Below are positions 8,439-16,594 of a stretch of 64,000 nucleotides of DNA, piece by piece; within the stretch, counting starts at the first letter, position 1; each line of letters begins with the position of its first letter. The stretch spans positions 1-64,000 of the forward strand of contig CAZZCP010000003.1 in the NCBI GenBank assembly GCA_964653235.1, in the 5' to 3' direction. The translations under genes and the position numbers were made by a program. Origin of the DNA: CAZZCP01 sp964653235 (lineage in GTDB: Bacteria; Bdellovibrionota; Bdellovibrionia; Bdellovibrionales; UBA840). The notes beneath the pieces were generated by a model. The model saw only the letters and a list, made by a program, of their open reading frames with translations, ran no database searches and was not told where the DNA came from.

Positions 8439-9280
8439 TGGCCTTTTTTTGCTCCCGGCTTGACATGTATGCCTTTTCCAGGGGGAACCCCGTGCATCTT
8501 TGGCGGCAAGGTGGTGGCTTTTGGTTGCTGAAGCATTTCTTTCTTGGTGATTTTCTCTGCACCCGGAACATTTCCAAATAGTGCTTTGATATTGTCAAAG
8601 TTGACAGGGATATTGGCAGTTGCTGCTGATCTTGAAGGCATCAAACTGGTTCTTAAACCATGAAGGGGGGCGTGAGTGGCAAAGGCCATGCCTTTGGCAG
8701 ATAAAAAAGAATTGAATCTGCTTTGTTTAAAATCATTGATGATGCGAAAAGCTTCATTGCCTTGGTATTTGGTAAGTTCTTTGACTTCGGCGCGGCCCTT
8801 CGCCTCTACAGCTTCTTCTTCGGCGATGGCGGTGTAGTCGTAAACATTGCCAACACTCAAACCATTTTTCAGAATCATTTGTGTTAAAAACGAGCTAAAA
8901 AAACTTCCCTTAGTGAGTGAAAAATTGGCGCTCTTTGTTTGCCCTTCCTCATTGATCGTTGCTTGCAGAACATTGTTTTTTACCACAGCATCGATGGTCT
9001 TGGGCTTGCCTGCCGAGACACTTCGATATTGATAAGAGATAGGTTTAAAATTTTGATTGGATATCGCTTGCAAGCTCTCAACAATATTGCCCCCTGCTTC
9101 ATTGGTTTTTAAAAACTGAGTGAGGCGAAATTGTTTTTTATTCGGAAGATATTCGGTGCGCATCACGACATAACCAACGTGCACACCAGTAGATTCGACT
9201 TTATACCAGCCTTCGTGCAGAATATCTGCCCAAAGCAGCGGCGAGAAAAAAAGAATAACCAAACATAAGTTGCGAATCAT
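8435..9280 (-). CDS. Exported protein of unknown function
   Basis: First gene of the long minus-strand operon. The start at 9280 is chosen over an upstream ATG because a perfect AGGAGG precedes it and because it yields a signal peptide (residues 1-17, ending LLWA). The mature part begins HEGWYKVESTGVHVGYVVM and continues as mixed beta structure up to about residue 215. That pattern recalls periplasmic proteins of the DUF3108 kind, but I cannot name the family with confidence. The C-terminus is a low-complexity Lys/Pro/Gly/His tail. Being coupled by a four-base overlap to dppB, it may serve peptide or muropeptide uptake. Confidence 0.7.
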   Translation of the reverse strand: MIRNLCLVILFFSPLLWADILHEGWYKVESTGVHVGYVVMRTEYLPNKKQFRLTQFLKTNEAGGNIVESLQAISNQNFKPISYQYRSVSAGKPKTIDAVVKNNVLQATINEEGQTKSANFSLTKGSFFSSFLTQMILKNGLSVGNVYDYTAIAEEEAVEAKGRAEVKELTKYQGNEAFRIINDFKQSRFNSFLSAKGMAFATHAPLHGLRTSLMPSRSAATANIPVNFDNIKALFGNVPGAEKITKKEMLQQPKATTLPPKMHGVPPGKGIHVKPGAKKGQ

Positions 9281-9301
9281 AAATCCTCCTGATGTAGGTC
9301 T

Positions 9302-9331
9302 AGTATACTTTGGCAAGCGAGCTATTGTAAA
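9302..9331 (-). promoter_or_regulatory. Sigma70-type promoter for the 9280-to-10 operon
   Basis: On the minus strand, TTTACA (9331-9326) and TATACT (9307-9302) are separated by 18 bases, each matching five of six consensus positions. The expected start would leave a very short leader before the AGGAGG of the 9280 gene. The divergent TadG-like gene begins only 10 bases beyond the -35 box. Confidence 0.5.
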
Positions 9332-9340
9332 ATACATTAG

Positions 9341-11326
9341 ATGAAATCAAAGCAACAAGGCCAGATCAGCATATTTATTGCTCTTATTTTTCAAGTGATC
9401 TTTGTCTTCTTTGCTATGGTTATCAATATCGGCCTGATGGTGCACGATAAAATCAATTTGCAAAATTCGGTTGACCTTGCCGCCTACTACGGAGCACAAA
9501 GACAAGCCGAAATTTTAGATGCTATTGCCCACTCCAATTACCAAATTCGCCAAGCCTGGAAGCTGCTTACCTACCGCATTCGAGTGATTGGGAATTTTGG
9601 TGATGCTGGACATCCATCAAACCCAGCAAGACTTCTCGATAACTCAGATCAAGAGTGGCCGAATGCCAGAGAAGTGGGTGGTCGCATTAATGTTTCGGTT
9701 TGTTTGACTTTTCGAGCTTGGAGAACTGAATCAAGACAGCTCGCGGACCGATTGGAGAATTTGTGTTCTCGTGCAAGTGGATTTAGATTGCCACGTTTTC
9801 CCCAGCCGGGTGATGTTGAAGGGGGTTTTCCTTGGGATGCAAATTTTCGTCGTAGATTGGGAGATTTAGGCCAGGCCTATGATTCTCAGTGCAGAGGCAA
9901 GGGACCTTTTAATTGGATTATGGCGGTACGCTGGCTTCATGCATTTCGAGTAGAAAGTGGAATTCGCCATGAAACCATCGAAGCCATGGCCAATCTTTTA
10001 CAGAACGGTAACGATCTTCAAGGCAATTCAATCGAAGAGGGAGTACGTAAAAACCTAAATGGAAATCTAACCCAAACCAATCGAGAGGCTGTGAGCAATT
10101 TTGAGTTTTTCAACTCTATGAGTGGAGTTGAAAAAAGAGAATGGCTACCAATTCGTTTGATCTATCCCTTGATTTTATACAAAGACATTGATGGATCAGG
10201 CAACTGTACAGTTAAAATAAGAGGTGTATCGGAGCTTCCTGATAACGAGTCGATTAATACGAGTGCTGAATTACAAGCAGCTGTAGATGCTTTAAGAATT
10301 TTTCGTTTTGAACCTTCTTTAAGTGCTTTAGATGATGGCCCTGCCATGATTCAACACTCCTCTGCTGGGGTTGAAAAAAACCCTTGGTACAAAGTTTATG
10401 TAGGAGTAAAAGCGACCACCAATCCAAGAAAAGCTTTTGCCGCTTTTGGCAGAGCCGTTAGTTTAGAGGCAAGATCTTTTGCTGCCCCCTTTGGTGGAAG
10501 AATTGGTCCCTGGCGCTTTGATCGTTGGGCACCTACAGCCTTTAAATCAGATGGAGATCCTATTGACCCATTATTACCTCCTGACTATGACCCCGAGGCT
10601 TTAACTGCCACAGGGCCTACATTTAGCTATGAACATATTCCCAATTATTCGCGTTTTCCGGGTGATCAGGTCGGAGTCTCATCAATGCTTAGCTTGTCAT
10701 TGGCAAGGTCTTTTTTGCCAGGCCCATCGGCACAATTTTTTGTTGAAGAATACGATCACCTACCATTTTCGGCGCAAAACGGAGAGGAGAATGCGCTGGC
10801 AGTAGCAGTTGGTGGCGGAACCTCCCTTCTAAGAAATTTAGAATTGCTAGCAATCGCACCCGACCTATTTGATATAACCTACTACTCGATACAGCCCGAA
10901 TTCTTTCGCACCTATGCTCAGCGAGCCATCAATGCCTTTGGAGATGGGGTTCGAATTTTAGCGGACCTTGGCTCTTTGCCCAATCAGCCCGCAGGTATCA
11001 CCCAACAAGTTGGCTCTGTTCAAGGTGCGCGAGAGTTTAACCAAGTCTATTACACCGTCAATGACATCAACCACCTGCTAACTTCTTGGGTGCCCAATCG
11101 AATTATAAATTATGAATTTCCGGCAGATAAATTTGGCCGTTGCTTTCAAAATGTAGATGAAAACATGATTGCCACCCAAGGCTCCTGTGTGATGGGCGGT
11201 CGCTCAGGCTATTCTGTAAAACTCTATTCAAGAGACTATCTTACAAGTGGCGAACTCCCACTGGGAGGCGGAGCTCAAGATCCAGCAGTGGGAGCTTTAA
11301 GAAATCCTCCACCAAACGACTTTTAG
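9341..11326 (+). CDS. TadG-like pilus-assembly-type protein
   Basis: A 661-residue protein with one N-terminal membrane helix (residues 8-31). It is preceded by QGQISIF and followed by LQNSVDLAAYYGAQRQAEI, the signature layout of TadE/TadG-type proteins of Flp pilus systems. The rest is predicted to lie outside the membrane, has no recognised domain and contains several cysteines (about residues 121, 142, 186, 287, and more near the end). No other tad genes lie nearby. The start has only a weak ribosome site, but the membrane segment position supports it. It is transcribed divergently from the transport operon, so the two may share control. Confidence 0.6.
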   Translation: MKSKQQGQISIFIALIFQVIFVFFAMVINIGLMVHDKINLQNSVDLAAYYGAQRQAEILDAIAHSNYQIRQAWKLLTYRIRVIGNFGDAGHPSNPARLLDNSDQEWPNAREVGGRINVSVCLTFRAWRTESRQLADRLENLCSRASGFRLPRFPQPGDVEGGFPWDANFRRRLGDLGQAYDSQCRGKGPFNWIMAVRWLHAFRVESGIRHETIEAMANLLQNGNDLQGNSIEEGVRKNLNGNLTQTNREAVSNFEFFNSMSGVEKREWLPIRLIYPLILYKDIDGSGNCTVKIRGVSELPDNESINTSAELQAAVDALRIFRFEPSLSALDDGPAMIQHSSAGVEKNPWYKVYVGVKATTNPRKAFAAFGRAVSLEARSFAAPFGGRIGPWRFDRWAPTAFKSDGDPIDPLLPPDYDPEALTATGPTFSYEHIPNYSRFPGDQVGVSSMLSLSLARSFLPGPSAQFFVEEYDHLPFSAQNGEENALAVAVGGGTSLLRNLELLAIAPDLFDITYYSIQPEFFRTYAQRAINAFGDGVRILADLGSLPNQPAGITQQVGSVQGAREFNQVYYTVNDINHLLTSWVPNRIINYEFPADKFGRCFQNVDENMIATQGSCVMGGRSGYSVKLYSRDYLTSGELPLGGGAQDPAVGALRNPPPNDF

Positions 11327-11364
11327 AGACTTGCCACAGACAAGAATCTGCATAGACTGTAGAC

Positions 11365-12426
11365 ATGAAAGTCGTTGGCACAATTTCAGGTACGAGCATG
11401 GATGCATTGGACTTTGTTCTTTGCGATATTGGCGAAAAAAAACTTCGATTTCTCGATTTAAAGAGCAAAAAAATCCCAGTTAAGCTGCGAGATAGGCTGC
11501 AAAGGGCTGCTAAACACGAACTTAAAGTCGATGCTTTAAGTCTATTGCATTATGAGTGGGGAGAGTTCATTGCAAAATCTCTAAAAGCAATTACAGAGAA
11601 GCACCACTGGAAATACAAATTGGTAGGCAGTCACGGGCAAACTGTATTTCATCAAGGAAAAAAAGCCAGTCTGCAAATTGGAGAAGCAAGCTATATTAAA
11701 GAAATTTGCAAGGTCGATGTGGTCAGTGATTTTCGAGCCGCCGACATTGCCGCCAGAGGTGAAGCGGCACCTTTTGCTCCGCTTTTGCATGAGAAACTCA
11801 GCTGCGAAAAAAACATTGCCTTTCACAACCTAGGTGGAATTTCCAATCTCACCTACTTGGGTAAAAGCAATATTGCTTTTGATACCGGTCCTGCCAATAT
11901 GCCGATCGACCTTTGCATGCAAAGACTTACCAGCAAGCCCTATGACAAAGGGGGAGCTTTTGCCCGCAAGGGTCTTGCCGATATGAAGCTCGTGTTAAAA
12001 ATGCTTGAGCATCCCTTTTTACAAAAGAAGCCTTTAAAGTCCTGCGGCCGTGAGGAGTTTGGTGAAGTTTTTTTAAAGCAGCATCAAGCCGGCTTAAAAA
12101 AACTGAGCCCCCAAGATCAAATTGCCAGCCTGACCGAGTTTGTGGCTATAAGCATTGCCGAAGCATACAAAAACTTTTTGCCTGAGCCGCCTGAAAAGAT
12201 TTACTGCTGCGGAGGCGGTGCCAATAACCAAAGACTGATGGAGAAACTCTCTTACTATCTGCCGCATTCGAAGCTTACAACAGTACGCGATTTGGGCTGG
12301 GACCCCTTTGCCATCGAAGGGGCCTGCTTTGCCTACTTAGCCTATCAAAGAATCAACAATCAAAAACTCAATGTAAAAGCTTATACTGGTGTAGATCATA
12401 AAATTACATTGGGTAAGATCATCTGA
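11365..12426 (+). CDS. anmK: Anhydro-N-acetylmuramic acid kinase AnmK
   Basis: Phosphorylates and opens 1,6-anhydroMurNAc to MurNAc-6-phosphate during murein recycling. The nucleotide-binding signature GTISGTSMDALDFVLCD lies at residues 5-21. VGSHGQTVFH (about 88-97), HNLGGISNLTYL (about 154-165), FDTGPAN (about 172) and the C-terminal CGGGANNQRLM (about 286) are all as in AnmK. The length of 353 is close to the usual 365. It follows the TadG-like gene by 38 bases on the same strand. Its 3' end overlaps the oppositely transcribed murU-like gene by 31 bases. Confidence 0.95.
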   Translation: MKVVGTISGTSMDALDFVLCDIGEKKLRFLDLKSKKIPVKLRDRLQRAAKHELKVDALSLLHYEWGEFIAKSLKAITEKHHWKYKLVGSHGQTVFHQGKKASLQIGEASYIKEICKVDVVSDFRAADIAARGEAAPFAPLLHEKLSCEKNIAFHNLGGISNLTYLGKSNIAFDTGPANMPIDLCMQRLTSKPYDKGGAFARKGLADMKLVLKMLEHPFLQKKPLKSCGREEFGEVFLKQHQAGLKKLSPQDQIASLTEFVAISIAEAYKNFLPEPPEKIYCCGGGANNQRLMEKLSYYLPHSKLTTVRDLGWDPFAIEGACFAYLAYQRINNQKLNVKAYTGVDHKITLGKII

Positions 12427-13364
12427 TCTTTGATCTTATGGTCGCTGCTGGGGCCATATAAAATTGCATTTTCAAGACTCTGCATATGATCAAGCGAGAC
12501 AGCTTGGTCGACAAAAACATGACCACGAGCTTTTAAAGATTCTGGTAGCTTTAAGCTAGGGTGAAAGAACTGCTTTTTTGAGCTTTGCTTGCACAGTGAG
12601 AGCCAAAATTCTCTACCTCGTTCGCGAAGAATGGTCTCTTTCATAAGATAGCCCATTTTTTCACAGTCTGAAAAACAGTCTTTGTGAGCGGTAAAATAAT
12701 CTTCCCAATTGCCAGTTTCAAACCACTGACAATCTACTTTATGGGCGTAGATCTTTTCACCCTTACTGATGGCATCGACATAGATATCATAAAATATATT
12801 AGTCTCGCCTTCTTCAACATAATCAAAAACTTTCTTGTCAATAACTTGAACTCCTAAATAGTGGAGTGCTTTGAGTTTTGTTGCGGGTGCTTCTTTGCCA
12901 AAACCCATCACTTGATTTTCTTCATCAACCCAAACGCCGCCATATTTTCTTCCTGCTTCGGGATGTTCCATACAAAGCAAGCTAGCAAAGGCATCTGTTT
13001 TTTTGTGGGCTCCCAGTAGATTGGGAGCATCTTTCCAAAAGATCAATTCATCAGCATTGCTCAAAAAGAAAGAACTTTCACTTTGAAGCAAGTCTTTGGC
13101 TCCCCATAGAGCTCCCCCGCTGCCAAGTATCTCGGGGCTCTCAAATGAAAATTGATGGATGCCGTGTTTTTCGGCGGTCTTTTTCATTTTTTCAGGTAGA
13201 TAGTGTAGGTTCATTAAAAAATCTGTGGCACCGAGTTGTTCAAGTGCGGTCTTAGTATAGCAAAAAAGAGGAACCCCCAAAAAAGGAATGGCAGGCTTGG
13301 GCAATGATTCGGTATAGGGTCTAAATCTTGTACCAAAACCTGCGGCAAGCAATAGAGCCTTCAT
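12396..13364 (-). CDS. murU: Nucleotidyltransferase, MurU-like
   Basis: Sugar-1-phosphate nucleotidyltransferase with the N-terminal signature LLAAGFGTRFRPYTESLPKP (residues 5-24) and a Rossmann-like core (FLSNADE near residue 95 is the metal-binding acidic loop). Paired with an AmgK-like kinase gene upstream (four-base overlap), as in the amgK-murU operon of Pseudomonas, it most likely converts MurNAc-1-phosphate to UDP-MurNAc. At 322 residues it is about 100 longer than Pseudomonas MurU; the extra C-terminal part has no domain I recognise. A mannose-1-phosphate guanylyltransferase activity is the main alternative. Confidence 0.75.
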   Translation of the reverse strand: MKALLLAAGFGTRFRPYTESLPKPAIPFLGVPLFCYTKTALEQLGATDFLMNLHYLPEKMKKTAEKHGIHQFSFESPEILGSGGALWGAKDLLQSESSFFLSNADELIFWKDAPNLLGAHKKTDAFASLLCMEHPEAGRKYGGVWVDEENQVMGFGKEAPATKLKALHYLGVQVIDKKVFDYVEEGETNIFYDIYVDAISKGEKIYAHKVDCQWFETGNWEDYFTAHKDCFSDCEKMGYLMKETILRERGREFWLSLCKQSSKKQFFHPSLKLPESLKARGHVFVDQAVSLDHMQSLENAILYGPSSDHKIKDQMILPNVIL

Positions 13365-14380
13365 GAAACTTTGTATTCTCGATTGATCAAATCATTGTCG
13401 AGTAAAAGACTGAGAAAATCTTTATACTCTGGAAAGTGCATTAAACTTTTTTGTACGTAGCGAAGCGTTGGCTTGAGATACTTTAAATATCGTGTATCAC
13501 CCCGAGTGACATAAAAACTGGCAAAACTTCCTGCGGCTTTAAAACATCTTTGAATACTTTGAAGTTCATAGTGAATCATGAATTTTTCAAGATCGACCTC
13601 TTGGCTTTCAAAGTCTTTTCTTTTCTCTAAATAGTAGTAGATCAACTTTTGTTGGTTCTCTTCATCAAGTTTGACATAGGAATCTTTGAGCAGACTCACC
13701 AAATCGTATTGCATCGGACCCATGCGAGCATCTTGAAAATCAATGACATTGACCTTGCCCAATTTGATCATCAAATTGCGAGAATGAAAGTCTCGGTGGC
13801 AAATGACTTGGGGTAAGGCCGCCAGGCGATCGGCGATGTCTAAAAATATTTTGTCGATCTTGGCTTCGATTTTGCGCGAGAGTTTTAGGCCAGAGAGCTC
13901 TTGCAAAAAGTTTTTCTTGGCATAGTTGAGCTCCCACAAAAGTTTTTCTGTATTGAATTCAATTTGAAAAGCAATACAGTCTGATTTATCACGGGTGGCA
14001 GTGTAGTGAATCTTTAATAGTTCTTGAATGCTTTGCTGGTAAAAATCCATCACTAGATTTTGGTCTTGATTTTCCCAAAACTTTCTCTCTAAAGTCAAAT
14101 CACCTAAGTCTTCTAATAACATGAGTCCCAATTTCGGAGCGCAGTCGATGACTTCGGGGACTCTTATTCCATTTTTATGGAAGTGTTTTTGCACGCTTAA
14201 AAAGGGATATCTTTTTGGGTCAAAGGGCTCCCACTTCATCAAAACCCAGGACTTTTCATTCAAGACAACTCGATAGTAACGACGCATTGAAGCGTCACCA
14301 GCCAAGGCAAAGGTTTCAAATTGATCACTTTTTAAGGAGTCAGAAATAAAAATTTTGTCATAAGATTCTACAGGTGCCAT
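13361..14380 (-). CDS. amgK: Aminoglycoside-phosphotransferase-fold sugar kinase, AmgK-like
   Basis: Kinase of the APH/choline kinase fold. The catalytic loop VICHRDFHSRNLMI (near residue 195) carries the essential Asp and Asn, and VIDFQDARMGPMQYDLVSLL (about 215-234) supplies the metal-binding Asp and the family signature. AmgK phosphorylates MurNAc or GlcNAc at the anomeric position. The adjacent MurU-like gene with a four-base overlap strongly supports that role. Length 339 matches. The gene follows a small GAF-like gene after 38 bases on the minus strand. Confidence 0.8.
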   Translation of the reverse strand: MAPVESYDKIFISDSLKSDQFETFALAGDASMRRYYRVVLNEKSWVLMKWEPFDPKRYPFLSVQKHFHKNGIRVPEVIDCAPKLGLMLLEDLGDLTLERKFWENQDQNLVMDFYQQSIQELLKIHYTATRDKSDCIAFQIEFNTEKLLWELNYAKKNFLQELSGLKLSRKIEAKIDKIFLDIADRLAALPQVICHRDFHSRNLMIKLGKVNVIDFQDARMGPMQYDLVSLLKDSYVKLDEENQQKLIYYYLEKRKDFESQEVDLEKFMIHYELQSIQRCFKAAGSFASFYVTRGDTRYLKYLKPTLRYVQKSLMHFPEYKDFLSLLLDNDLINREYKVS

Positions 14381-14418
14381 AGAATCAGGATCTCGAAATC
14401 TATGAAAAATGGCAAGTC

Positions 14419-14820
14419 TTAGTGAAGAGTCCTTTGTTTACTGCGATCAATAGAGATTACGTTCGGGTAGACTTGAGATGCGACATAAGCTTGCTTTTGT
14501 TTGGTAAAATCAGCCTCACCATACATGATCAAAAGATCTTCCATTAAGATTTTTACCGTGTCGATCAAACGTTCTAGCTTTTCGCTTTCAATTTTTTTAT
14601 TTGGAAGAATCTCTACACATCCCATCAACTGATAATTGTGAAGAATCGGAATATAGTATTGGCCATTTCGAATAAAAAACCTTGATCTTCGATTGCGACT
14701 TAAGGCTGACTTTAAATCATCATTATCCATAGCAAACAGGTCTATAAATTGGGTTTCGCAGTGAAAACTATTGTTTAAAATTCGCTCTAATCTCAATTGT
14801 ATTTTTTGAATTGTATTCAT
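14419..14820 (-). CDS. Small GAF-like protein of unknown role
   Basis: A 133-residue soluble protein. The segment FIRNGQYYIPILHNYQLMGCVEILPNKK has the look of the core of a GAF/PAS-type ligand-binding fold, followed by a long helix. No effector domain is present. The start is placed at 14820 because AAGGA then lies at good spacing; the ATG at 14826 would abut it. The ribosome site is buried in a nine-base-pair hairpin (14828-14856). The sigma54 activator gene lies 134 bases upstream on the same strand, so this may be a partner or sensor for it, but that is inference. Confidence 0.6.
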   Translation of the reverse strand: MNTIQKIQLRLERILNNSFHCETQFIDLFAMDNDDLKSALSRNRRSRFFIRNGQYYIPILHNYQLMGCVEILPNKKIESEKLERLIDTVKILMEDLLIMYGEADFTKQKQAYVASQVYPNVISIDRSKQRTLH

Positions 14821-14827
14821 TCCCATT

Positions 14828-14856
14828 CCTTGCTGCCTTTTAATATAGCAGCAAGG
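14828..14856 (-). promoter_or_regulatory. Hairpin covering the ribosome site of the GAF-like gene
   Basis: CCTTGCTGC (14828-14836) and GCAGCAAGG (14848-14856) form a perfect nine-base-pair stem with an 11-base loop. In the minus-strand RNA the second arm carries the AAGG of the Shine-Dalgarno sequence just ahead of the start codon at 14820. No U-run follows, so a terminator role is less likely. Confidence 0.55.
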
Positions 14857-14954
14857 AGGGATTGTTGAATAAAAACTGAAATAGAATCAAATATTTATAA
14901 GAATTTCAGAAGACGTTAGAAACCTATACACTAAAACTAGACCAAAGTCGAATT

Positions 14955-16517
14955 CTAACGGATATTCTTTCTCTTATCTAAACCATATTTGTCCACTTTC
15001 ATGATCAAACCGGCCCGACTTATCCCTAGCTCTTTGGCGAGTTTTGATTTGTTCCAGCCTGTTCGACGAAGACCATCGAGAATCATTTCTTTCTCTAAAT
15101 CTTCAAGAGCATCTTTGAGTTTGCCATGAACGCGAGAACCTTGAACCTTACCTTTTTCGCTCGCATCTAAAATACGAGGCGAGAGCATTTCAGGGGTCAA
15201 TTTAGGATCATCACCAGCAAGAACTACAAGTCTTTCTATTTCATTTTGTAGTTCGCGAATGTTTCCAGGCCAAGCATAGTCGTAAAGTTTTTCTAAGGCT
15301 TTTTTACTGAGAGTTTTTTTCGATTTGCCGTGGTTTTGAGCCGATGTATCTAAAAAATGCTCAATCAAAAGAGGAATATCTTCTTTTCTTTCTTTTAAAG
15401 ACGGAACATAAATATTGATTACATTCAATCGATAGTACAAATCTTCTCGAAATTGACCCGACTCAATCATACCTTTTAAGTCTTTGTTGGTTGCGGCAAT
15501 GACACGAACGTCCACTCTTTTAGGCTCTGTACCACCAACAGGAATAAAGGTACCCTCTTGCAGAACCCGAAGCAGTTTTACTTGCATAGAGGGCGAAGTA
15601 TCACCGATTTCATCTAGAAAAAAAGTACCTTTATCTGCCATTTCAAAAAGACCTTTTTTGTCTTTCACAGCACCAGTAAAAGAACCTTTAACATGTCCAA
15701 AGAGCTCTGATTCAAGCAAATTGTCATTGAAAGCCGAGCAGTTTTGTATCACAAGAGATTTATTTTTTCTTGGAGAATTGTAATGAATGGCTTTGGCAAT
15801 CAGCTCTTTTCCTGTACCGTTCTCTCCTTGTATCAAACAGGTACTTTCTGCATACTTGATTTTATCAAGTAGTGAATAGAGCTCAATCATTGGCTTTGAT
15901 TTACCAACCATATTGTCATACTTATATCTTCCGCCAAGTTCTTTATTGAGTTGATGAATTTTGTCGTCACGAGATGTAATTTCAAGGTGAAGTGTTACCA
16001 CTTCTTGGGCAACAAGCTCGACCAGCTCTACGAAATGTTCTTTATCTTCGTTTCGAAGAGTGCGAATAGAAGGTATGACTGAGTCGATCAGTTCAGCAGC
16101 TGCGCCAAAAGCGGCAAGTCTTTCTCTAAGTTCTGCGTGGCGATCGCCTTCTTCACCGTCGCGAAAAAAACCAAGAGCAACCGCAGTTCCCATAAAGTCA
16201 TTGTCGATTACAATGGGAAAAACAGCGATATCAAATCCTGCCATATCCCATTTGCGAATTACATAGCGATTGCCAGTTTGGCGAATATCACTAATCATAC
16301 GGTTTGCAGTCTCAACCAACTTTTCACGACCAGATTCTTTTTCAAGAAAAAACTGAACCGCAGGATTGATCAAGCTTACTTTTTCTTTTTCAAAACCTCT
16401 AAGATAGCCGTTTTCTTCGGTAAAGATAACGTCAATATTCCACCATGAACCAAGGATTTGTTTTAATTTTTTAATGACATGTATGTGTTCAAAATCGTCC
16501 CAACGAATTGTAGACAT
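14955..16517 (-). CDS. Sigma54-dependent transcriptional activator
   Basis: Bacterial enhancer-binding protein. The N-terminal sensory part (residues 1-180) is not a receiver domain and looks like a PocR/GAF-type ligand-binding region. The AAA+ domain has Walker A GENGTGKE (about 235), the sigma54-contact loop as GSFTGA (about 279; most members have GAFTGA), Walker B GTFFLDEIGD (about 297) and the arginine-finger region. The C-terminal Fis-type helix-turn-helix is in WNKSKLAKELGISRAGLIMK. The target genes are not evident. It lies between msbA and amgK on the minus strand, and its ribosome site is held in a long hairpin with the end of msbA. Confidence 0.93.
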   Translation of the reverse strand: MSTIRWDDFEHIHVIKKLKQILGSWWNIDVIFTEENGYLRGFEKEKVSLINPAVQFFLEKESGREKLVETANRMISDIRQTGNRYVIRKWDMAGFDIAVFPIVIDNDFMGTAVALGFFRDGEEGDRHAELRERLAAFGAAAELIDSVIPSIRTLRNEDKEHFVELVELVAQEVVTLHLEITSRDDKIHQLNKELGGRYKYDNMVGKSKPMIELYSLLDKIKYAESTCLIQGENGTGKELIAKAIHYNSPRKNKSLVIQNCSAFNDNLLESELFGHVKGSFTGAVKDKKGLFEMADKGTFFLDEIGDTSPSMQVKLLRVLQEGTFIPVGGTEPKRVDVRVIAATNKDLKGMIESGQFREDLYYRLNVINIYVPSLKERKEDIPLLIEHFLDTSAQNHGKSKKTLSKKALEKLYDYAWPGNIRELQNEIERLVVLAGDDPKLTPEMLSPRILDASEKGKVQGSRVHGKLKDALEDLEKEMILDGLRRTGWNKSKLAKELGISRAGLIMKVDKYGLDKRKNIR

Positions 16518-16518
16518 G

Positions 16519-16594
16519 AAAACTCCTATGTTTTGTACATATACTTATCGTCAAAAACTTCGACGACTTAAGTATTTACATGTCTAGGAGTTTT
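16519..16594 (-). promoter_or_regulatory. Long imperfect hairpin linking the msbA stop and the activator's ribosome site
   Basis: AAAACTCCTA (16519-16528) is the exact inverse of TAGGAGTTTT (16585-16594). Inside them, ATACTTATCGTC (16541-16552) pairs with GACGACTTAAGTAT (16562-16575) with a two-base bulge around a nine-base loop. In the minus-strand RNA the TAGGAG arm is the Shine-Dalgarno sequence of the sigma54 activator, and the other arm includes the last codons and stop of msbA. Ribosomes finishing msbA would disrupt it, so it fits translational coupling or a regulated leader. Confidence 0.55.
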
